From Pseudomonas wayambapalatensis (GTDB lineage: Bacteria; Pseudomonadota; Gammaproteobacteria; Pseudomonadales; Pseudomonadaceae): a stretch of DNA of 64,000 nucleotides. The notes under the pieces are model-generated. The model saw only the letters and a program-made list of their open reading frames with translations, was not told the origin of the DNA and did no database searches. Positions 59,291 to 64,000 of this stretch are shown here, in pieces (the stretch's first letter is position 1; each line of letters begins with the position of its first letter). The stretch is taken from positions 4,749,501 to 4,813,500 of the forward strand of contig CP077096.1 of NCBI GenBank assembly GCA_014268975.2, written 5' to 3'. The position numbers were made by a program, and so were the translations under genes.

Positions 59291-60421
59291 CCTTGCCTCC
59301 TACAGGGTTGTAGCGGAAACCATGTTTTGCCTTGGTGCTCACATGAGATACTCACTGGACCGGATGGCGCGTCAGTCGGGTCTCTGTTCGGCGGTCAGCA
59401 TGGCAGATTATGTCAGTCTGCGGTCTCCCCGATTCCCCTGACTAGCATGCGCGGAAGTTTTTGACGGCCTCCGCTCCCACAAGCCCACCAGATTCAGCTG
59501 CTGCCCTTGTACAGCAGTGCCTACAGCCGATCCTACCCCGGGCGCCAGCGGCCCGATCCGTCAAGACTGGTCAAGAATTTCCGTCAAGGACTGTCAAGGG
59601 CGGGTCAAGGTGCGGGGCATTCTGGACGGGGTAAATCACCAGGGTGTGGTCGAGCCGTCCCACGTACCAGGTGTGCCGATGGCTCCCCGAAATTCTGCCT
59701 ACTGTTGCTGGCGCCGATCCGTCCAGAGCCTGCCCAGAATTCGGGCTTCGGCATTAGACGGGACTGCCCGCGCCAGCCCATCACGCATAGGCCCAGGTCA
59801 AGCCCGTCGAGCGTATCAGGGCGTGGGTGCTGATCGACCACCGTCTAGGGCTGGTCTAGCTTCTTCTGGCGATTCTGGACGACCATGTGGCTGGAGCAGG
59901 CCACAACAAGATCGGCGGCTCAGGTGCCACGCCCCATAGCGCCAACACCACCACCCAACACCTGCACCGATCCGTCTAGAGCTGTCCAAAATTCGTCTAA
60001 GGTCTGTCAGGGGTATGAACATAGCCAGCCCCGCGACTTTGACGGCCTTCAGAACCGGTAAGATCTCAGACGCCGGCCACAGGCGTTACTGCAATCTGCC
60101 TAGCCCGCGTTCCGTCAAAGCGCGGTCAAACAAGCACCCGACACCACCGGCAATGTGAGACGGTGCCGGCCACCAGCTTTACCGACACGGCCCTGGGTAT
60201 GGCCGCAGGCGCCCAGGCCAAGCGGTTTCCGTCTCATGCCTGTCTCATGTTCTTCAGTGAAAGTGGGGGCGTGGGTATGCAGAATGCTTTTGAGTCACGA
60301 CACCATCCATCAGCTAAGTAGTTCAGCCAAGGAGAGAGGATTCAAATACGATATTCCCTGAGAGCTCAGCCATGGCCTGCGCCATCATCGAGCATTGAGA
60401 GCATCAGGGAGAGATACTGCT
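59291..60421. other. 1.1-kb gene-free stretch carrying a six-module array
   Basis: No gene seen. 59461-60249 is the covarying module array described separately; 60250-60421 holds nothing recognisable except the leader of the next gene. Confidence 0.6.
59461..60249. repeat. tandem array of six modules with co-varying GACGG/CCGTC arms
   Basis: Each module has a left arm ending GACGG, a gap of 65-90 bases, a right arm starting CCGTC that is its reverse complement, and a second GTC copy about 11 bases further. Left/right arms: TTGACGG 59461, CCGTCAA 59558; TCTGGACGG 59621, CCGTCCAGA 59719; TAGACGG 59755, CCGTCTA 59841; TCTGGACGA 59873 with CCGTCTAGA 59972 (imperfect); TTTGACGG 60038, CCGTCAAA 60112; TGAGACGG 60156, CCGTCTCA 60229. 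The variable bases match in all parts of one module but differ between modules. Class unknown. Confidence 0.75.
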
Positions 60422-60934
60422 TTGTATTCCAAGGACAGAGTTTGGCTGATCGGAGTAGGCGGTTTTATCGGCTCGATGATCCTGCTGTCGATTCTCTTTG
60501 GGTCTGCCGTCTGTAGCGATGGATGGGCCTCACCATCAATCGGTCGACGAGGCGCATGCTCCTATCACGGCGGGGTGGACAAAACAGCCGGCGTCATAAA
60601 GCTTTTTCTCAGCATTGGCGCGACTTGGTGGGCAGTGTTCGCTTATAGCGCCGGAAGGGAAAAGTGGCTCGCCAAGGGTCGAGAAGCTGGTGAAGCCGCG
60701 AAGTCTGTCACCGTCGAAAAGCCAGCGATCACACAGCACATCCCACCACCTCCGACATCTGTCGTAGCACCACGCCTCAAGCGACCGCCAACAGTGAAGT
60801 GTCCAGTTTGCGGCGGGGGCATGTCGGTTCGGACTGCCAAAGTAGGAAAAAATGCTGGTGGGAAATTTTGGGGGTGCAAGCGCTTCCCGCGATGCAAAGG
60901 TACCAGAAATCATTACCCGGACTATTGTCAATGA
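60422..60934 (+). CDS. membrane protein with C-terminal topoisomerase-type zinc ribbon
   Basis: Protein of about 170 residues. Two membrane helices (VWLIGVGGFIGSMILLSILFG, VIKLFLSIGATWWAVFAYSAG) flank a short outside loop with RGACSYHGGVDK, the core of DUF3761-like segments. A linker rich in proline (HIPPPPTSVVAP) leads to a four-cysteine zinc ribbon, CPVCGGGMSVRTAKVGKNAG then GKFWGCKRFPRCKGTR, as in the C-terminus of topoisomerase I. I chose TTG 60422 because AGGGAGAG precedes it; TTG 60395 is in frame. Function unknown. Confidence 0.65.
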   Translation: MYSKDRVWLIGVGGFIGSMILLSILFGSAVCSDGWASPSIGRRGACSYHGGVDKTAGVIKLFLSIGATWWAVFAYSAGREKWLAKGREAGEAAKSVTVEKPAITQHIPPPPTSVVAPRLKRPPTVKCPVCGGGMSVRTAKVGKNAGGKFWGCKRFPRCKGTRNHYPDYCQ

Positions 60935-61039
60935 TAGGGGGCACGCAGAAAAATAAGTGTTAGTTTAAGTCAACCACTATTTCAGCGAACCCGAATAACG
61001 ATTCTCTAAATGGCGAACCTCCAACATTCCGAGGAATTC

Positions 61040-61366
61040 ATGCTTACAAAGCTAATTAAAAACGATAATGCAATAAAGCTTATTTTTGACCATTATAAAA
61101 ACTTTGCAGTAGCCGCCGTGATTCTTGCAGTGGGAATCGCTTTATTATCAGAGGAAGGAAAGAGCGGTTTTTTTGAGTGGATGCGCATAGTCAGTGGTGT
61201 TTGCGTGATGCTCATTGGATTATTTTTGATAGTGATTAACGAGCGTCATGGAATGCATAAACTGAATGAAGCCAAACTCAACCCAAGCGTACATATTACA
61301 ATTATATTTATATATGGCTTTAGTATGATAGCCATCGTCTCAAGGCTGATCATGCATAACTTCTAA
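61040..61366 (+). CDS. AT-rich small membrane protein
   Basis: Protein of 108 residues with three hydrophobic helices (FAVAAVILAVGIALLS, IVSGVCVMLIGLFLIVIN, ITIIFIYGFSMIAIVSRLIM). GAGGA lies five bases before ATG 61040; an ATG at 61010 is in frame. Strongly AT-rich, unlike the host. It ends 14 bases before the MltR-like gene. Unknown function. Confidence 0.6.
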   Translation: MLTKLIKNDNAIKLIFDHYKNFAVAAVILAVGIALLSEEGKSGFFEWMRIVSGVCVMLIGLFLIVINERHGMHKLNEAKLNPSVHITIIFIYGFSMIAIVSRLIMHNF

Positions 61367-61380
61367 AATGGAGAAAACCC

Positions 61381-61932
61381 ATGTTCGCAGGAGCTACACC
61401 CGGTGAGGTTTATAAGAAAACCTTTGAGCTGCTATCTGAGGAAAATGACCGAGGTGCGGTATTGCTCAGCGGAGTGATAACCGACGGAATTCTGGACGAG
61501 ATGATCAGAGCGCGCCTCATAGGCTTACCCGGAACCCGAAAAGGGAAACTCAGATTCCAGTATGCAGCCAAGATCGACATGGCTTTCTCACTGGGTTTGA
61601 TTTCACAGGAAATGCTCACACTGCTGCATAGCCTGCGCGATGCAAGAAATACCTTTGCACATGAGGTAGTAAACAGTCTCAACGACACGGCCATCTCTGG
61701 AGCCATTCAATCGGTATTCGAGGCGGTGCCCAGCCTATATGAGGGCTTCATGAGTGAGTGGATTACTAACCTGCAGAACACTCTGCGAGGCGTGGGCGTT
61801 GTAGACGAAACGGTGATAGCTAGCGTCTCGCCAGGCGCAAGGCCCAGATTCAACAACTACTTGGCATTGGTCGCGGCTCGACTTCACGACGCGTCCACCA
61901 AGGTCGAACGGCTCAGATTGGCGGGAATTTAG
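61381..61932 (+). CDS. MltR-family protein (mannitol repressor-like)
   Basis: Helical protein of 183 residues. TFELLSEENDRGAVLLSGVITDGILDEMIRARLIG and LLHSLRDARNTFAHEVVNSLNDTAI are the blocks shared by MltR and related HEPN-like proteins; RNTFAH resembles the R-x4-6-H RNase motif of HEPN domains. There is no mannitol gene nearby. GGAGAA ribosome site. It probably forms a unit with the preceding membrane protein. Confidence 0.65.
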   Translation: MFAGATPGEVYKKTFELLSEENDRGAVLLSGVITDGILDEMIRARLIGLPGTRKGKLRFQYAAKIDMAFSLGLISQEMLTLLHSLRDARNTFAHEVVNSLNDTAISGAIQSVFEAVPSLYEGFMSEWITNLQNTLRGVGVVDETVIASVSPGARPRFNNYLALVAARLHDASTKVERLRLAGI

Positions 61933-62008
61933 CGCAATGAAATATTCCCACCATGGTGAATCGCCCCCTGGCCACCGTGAAACCTGTGTGCAAGCTGAAT
62001 GACGCCTA

Positions 62009-62012
62009 CTAG
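62009..62012. other. left CTAG target-site duplication
   Basis: CTAG directly before the left inverted repeat; the same four bases follow the right repeat at 62958-62961. Confidence 0.8.
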
Positions 62013-62957
62013 GCTCTGTCTGAAATCCCAAGAAACTGAAATGTGGCCTCGGAACAGCCTGGGTTCTGTACAGTCGCAGGCCATCTACGGAAAGGAATTC
62101 TGTGATGGCAAAGCGTTATGAACTCTCGGATGAAGCATGGGCAGTGGTCGCCGACCTCTTTACGGCGGCCCACGCCAGGGGCAGGCCTCGCAGCAGTGAT
62201 CGCTTGATGCTCGATGGTGTGCTCTGGGTGCTCTGCTCAGGAGCAGCCTGGCGAGATATGCCCGAGCGCTTCGGATCTTGGGCGACGGTCTATCACCGCT
62301 TCCGACTCTGGCGAAACCGCGGAACATTCGATCAGATGCTCAGACGATTGCACCTCAGGCTCAATGACAAAGGCTTGATCGATCCCCACACCTGGATGAT
62401 TGATTCGACCGCTGTTCGATCAACCCGTGCTTCATCTGGAGCGCGGAAAAAAGGGGGGCTGACGAGCCTGCCGATCACGCTCTAGGCCGCAGTCGCGGCG
62501 GCCTGACAACCAAAATCCATATGCTCTGCGACGCCAACGGGATACCGTTGCGCTTCCTTCTCTCTGGCGGCCAAGCCAGCGACATCAGCTATGCCCAGCC
62601 GTTGCTTGATGATGTCAGCATCCCGACAAATCAGCGTGGTCGTCCACGCAAACGATGCAAATGGTTGCTGGCTGACAAAGGCTACGACGCCGAGGCCTTG
62701 CGCCGTTACTGCGATCGATATCGGATGCAGCCGGTCATTCCACTACGCTCAATGAAACGCAAGCCCAAACCCGGCTTGCCGAGACTGTTTGATCGCCCCA
62801 AATATCGACAGCGCAACATCATCGAACGCATGTTCGGCTGGCTAAAAGAGAACCGCCGAATCGTCACGCGCTTCGACAAGCTCGCAAAAAGTTATGCCGC
62901 AATCGTCTCGCTGGCTTGCGTCATGCGGTGTATGCGGCGGCTTTTTTCAGACAGAGC
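62013..62957 (+). mobile_element. IS5-family insertion sequence (IS427-like), complete
   Basis: Element of 945 bp with inverted repeats GCTCTGTCTGAAA (left) and TTTCAGACAGAGC (right), flanked by CTAG duplications. It carries a transposase in two overlapping frames with an A6G6 shift site, typical of the IS427 group. Both ends and frames look intact, so it may be active. Confidence 0.9.
62102..62485 (+). CDS. IS5-family transposase, first frame (OrfA)
   Basis: N-terminal part of the transposase, 127 residues (YELSDEAWAVVADLFTAAHARGRPRSSDRLMLDGVLWVLCSGAAWRDMPERFGSWATVYHRFRLW). It carries the DNA-binding part and the first DDE aspartate region (WMIDSTAVR). After GARKKGG the frame changes; a -1 shift on A6G6 near 62447-62458 joins it to the second frame. 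The normal stop follows at 62485. Confidence 0.9.
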   Translation: MMAKRYELSDEAWAVVADLFTAAHARGRPRSSDRLMLDGVLWVLCSGAAWRDMPERFGSWATVYHRFRLWRNRGTFDQMLRRLHLRLNDKGLIDPHTWMIDSTAVRSTRASSGARKKGGLTSLPITL

Positions 62958-62961
62958 CTAG
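62521..62961 (+). CDS. IS5-family transposase, second frame (OrfB)
   Basis: C-terminal catalytic part, 146 residues from the internal ATG; in the fused product it is entered from OrfA at about 62458. It includes LLADKGYDAEALRRY with the second aspartate and RNIIERMFGWLKENRRIVTRFDKL with the catalytic glutamate (the DDE fold). The stop codon TAG lies in the target duplication CTAG, not in the element itself. Confidence 0.9.
   Translation: MLCDANGIPLRFLLSGGQASDISYAQPLLDDVSIPTNQRGRPRKRCKWLLADKGYDAEALRRYCDRYRMQPVIPLRSMKRKPKPGLPRLFDRPKYRQRNIIERMFGWLKENRRIVTRFDKLAKSYAAIVSLACVMRCMRRLFSDRA
62958..62961. other. right CTAG target-site duplication
   Basis: Matches the left copy. It also supplies the transposase stop codon. 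Confidence 0.8.
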
Positions 62962-62984
62962 TGTGGTGTTTCAGAAATATCACT

Positions 62985-63896
62985 CTAGAACTTATGTGCG
63001 ATGACAGCATATTGCTCAATGGCGTAGTGACGACTGAGATACTCGCCCCATGCGAACCAGGCGAGGCTAGGATCTTTCGGCAGTTCAAATTCCTGTTGGT
63101 TCTCCCCGAGCGCTGCTGAAACAAGTTCTTCTAGGTCGTGGCGGCTATCACCTAAAGCCGTTAATCGGTCATCTGAGCTTGCCGAGGAAATCAAGCTGCC
63201 CAGCCACTGATGGAAAAGAAAGCTGCCCTCTGGAAGATACTTTGGCGAGTGAAAGCACACCTCGTCGCCACGTTCAGTGAAACTGTACTTATGCGCCGCA
63301 GTGGTCACTAGCTCATGAGGCGGAATGGATATGTGCTCGGAGAGTAGGGGAATATCTAGCAGAGAAATTGTGCTTCCAGATGCATTAGTAATATCGAGAG
63401 CGTGTTTATTGTATGGGCGCGATGACCAATGCCGCGCCCACCGAAGGATACCCGCCATGTGCGAATGCAAGAAATACGTTTGCCTGTCAAGAAACAGTGG
63501 ACACACGTAGGCTGCATCTCCGCGATTCTGTACTCGCAACTTCTTCCGCAGTCTATACAGGACGTTATGCTGGAAGTCCTTGTGGTGTTTAAGCTTATGT
63601 TGCAATGAAAAAAACAGCGTTCGGGGCTCAGTGGATAGCTTGGGCGACAACTTGTTACGATCCTTGATAATCTGCGCGCGACTTGGGACAGTATGCGCGA
63701 AAGGACGCTTAAACTGCATATAAAAAGGAAGGAAGCGCTTCCCGCTGACTAGCCTAGCATCGGCGCCCAGCCACCGTTCACGCCCCCTAGAGATGGGCAC
63801 AATGGAGTAACGTAGAAACGGAAAGCTCAGTAAAGATAACTGGCTACCAATAGCGATAGAGACAGCATCTTCGATGTAATTCGGCTTTTCTTCCAT
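62985..63896 (-). CDS. hypothetical island protein
   Basis: Basic protein of 303 residues with no family that I recognise. It has an N-terminal hydrophobic stretch (IGSQLSLLSFPFLRYSIVPI), a middle with many histidines and lysines (FSLQHKLKHHKDFQHNVLYRLRKKLRV) and a DRQTYFLHSHMAGILRWARHW block. The C-terminus is acidic, then WFAWGEYLSRHYAIEQYAV. It could be a nuclease-like or prophage-type protein. AT-richer than the core genes and next to the IS. Confidence 0.55.
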   Translation of the reverse strand: MEEKPNYIEDAVSIAIGSQLSLLSFPFLRYSIVPISRGRERWLGADARLVSGKRFLPFYMQFKRPFAHTVPSRAQIIKDRNKLSPKLSTEPRTLFFSLQHKLKHHKDFQHNVLYRLRKKLRVQNRGDAAYVCPLFLDRQTYFLHSHMAGILRWARHWSSRPYNKHALDITNASGSTISLLDIPLLSEHISIPPHELVTTAAHKYSFTERGDEVCFHSPKYLPEGSFLFHQWLGSLISSASSDDRLTALGDSRHDLEELVSAALGENQQEFELPKDPSLAWFAWGEYLSRHYAIEQYAVIAHKF

Positions 63897-64000
63897 GAGA
63901 GTCCTTTTAACTGGAGATGAACCCTAACCTCCGATACAATCGGCGGAATTGGGTGTTATCACGGCAGCCCTACAATTGAAAGTGCATTCATGAGTGTGGC
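63897..64000. other. window edge, no feature seen
   Basis: About 100 bases upstream of the last gene. An AT-rich promoter region is possible; nothing definite. Confidence 0.4.

Noticed and set aside
59507..59939. Overlapping plus-strand frames in the module array
   Set aside because: No ribosome sites; the repeat pattern explains the sequence better than coding does.
59461..60249. CRISPR array or integron attC array
   Set aside because: Repeats are short, unequal in spacing and vary in sequence, unlike CRISPR; the arms lack the GTTRRRY/RYYYAAC core of attC sites.

Overview
The window looks like the chromosome of a fluorescent pseudomonad of the Pseudomonas putida group. The reasons are GC-rich coding DNA, many REP-type palindromes built on GTAGGAGCGGGCTTGCCCGCG, and a gene order typical of that group (homogentisate operon, short LOV photoreceptor, fabV, thiolase). 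This is a judgement from family knowledge and gene order; no search was run.

Left part (1-12 kb): a polyamine-type cluster (AraC-like regulator, FAD-dependent amine oxidase, cupin, PotF-like binding protein) is followed by two divergent iron systems. On the minus strand five genes (DUF3649, PepSY reductase-like, DUF3325, FecI-like sigma, FecR-like regulator) overlap by four bases at every junction. On the plus strand lies fecI-fecR-fecA, whose receptor closely matches E. coli FecA. Two Fur-box-like sites sit between them. Next come a ribosome hibernation factor, DUF3509, psiE and an SOS-controlled yebG.

Middle (14-31 kb): a Leu/Phe/Val-type dehydrogenase, a SirB1-family protein and the homogentisate operon (hmgA-hmgB-maiA plus an aromatic acid transporter) with divergent hmgR and a perfect 17-bp palindrome between them. 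Then an SDR, an alpha/beta hydrolase and lrgAB with a LysR gene. A light-sensing neighbourhood follows: flavodoxin, short LOV protein, PilZ protein, and a MerR protein with a B12-like domain that lacks the cobalt-binding histidine. Next are an ABM-domain membrane protein, folM, DUF1244 and HopJ.

31-50 kb is metabolic and accessory: chromate transporter, hydrolase, GNAT, fabV, and an agmatine cluster (LysR, aguA, aguB, a PotF-like protein and a second, Tat-exported agmatine deiminase). Then a thiolase, an atypical SDR, a fused MTHFR-like protein, an ACR3/BASS transporter, ohr, an EF-hand protein with EGKCG repeats, and a nitrilase with an MHS transporter and a LysR gene.

50-57 kb is a variable zone: a toxin/immunity-like pair with a composition shift, a densely structured noncoding stretch, a DUF2790 protein, an RsbQ/KAI2-like hydrolase coupled to a PAS histidine kinase, and an HxlR/NmrA pair.

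57.3-64 kb looks like a genomic island: AT-richer orphan genes, a 38-residue polyproline peptide next to a membrane protein, an IS5-family element with CTAG target duplications, and about 0.8 kb of noncoding DNA (59461-60249). That DNA is made of six tandem modules in which a left arm and two right-arm repeats change together while keeping a GACGG/CCGTC core. I cannot assign the array to a known element class; it is the strongest candidate here for something undescribed.
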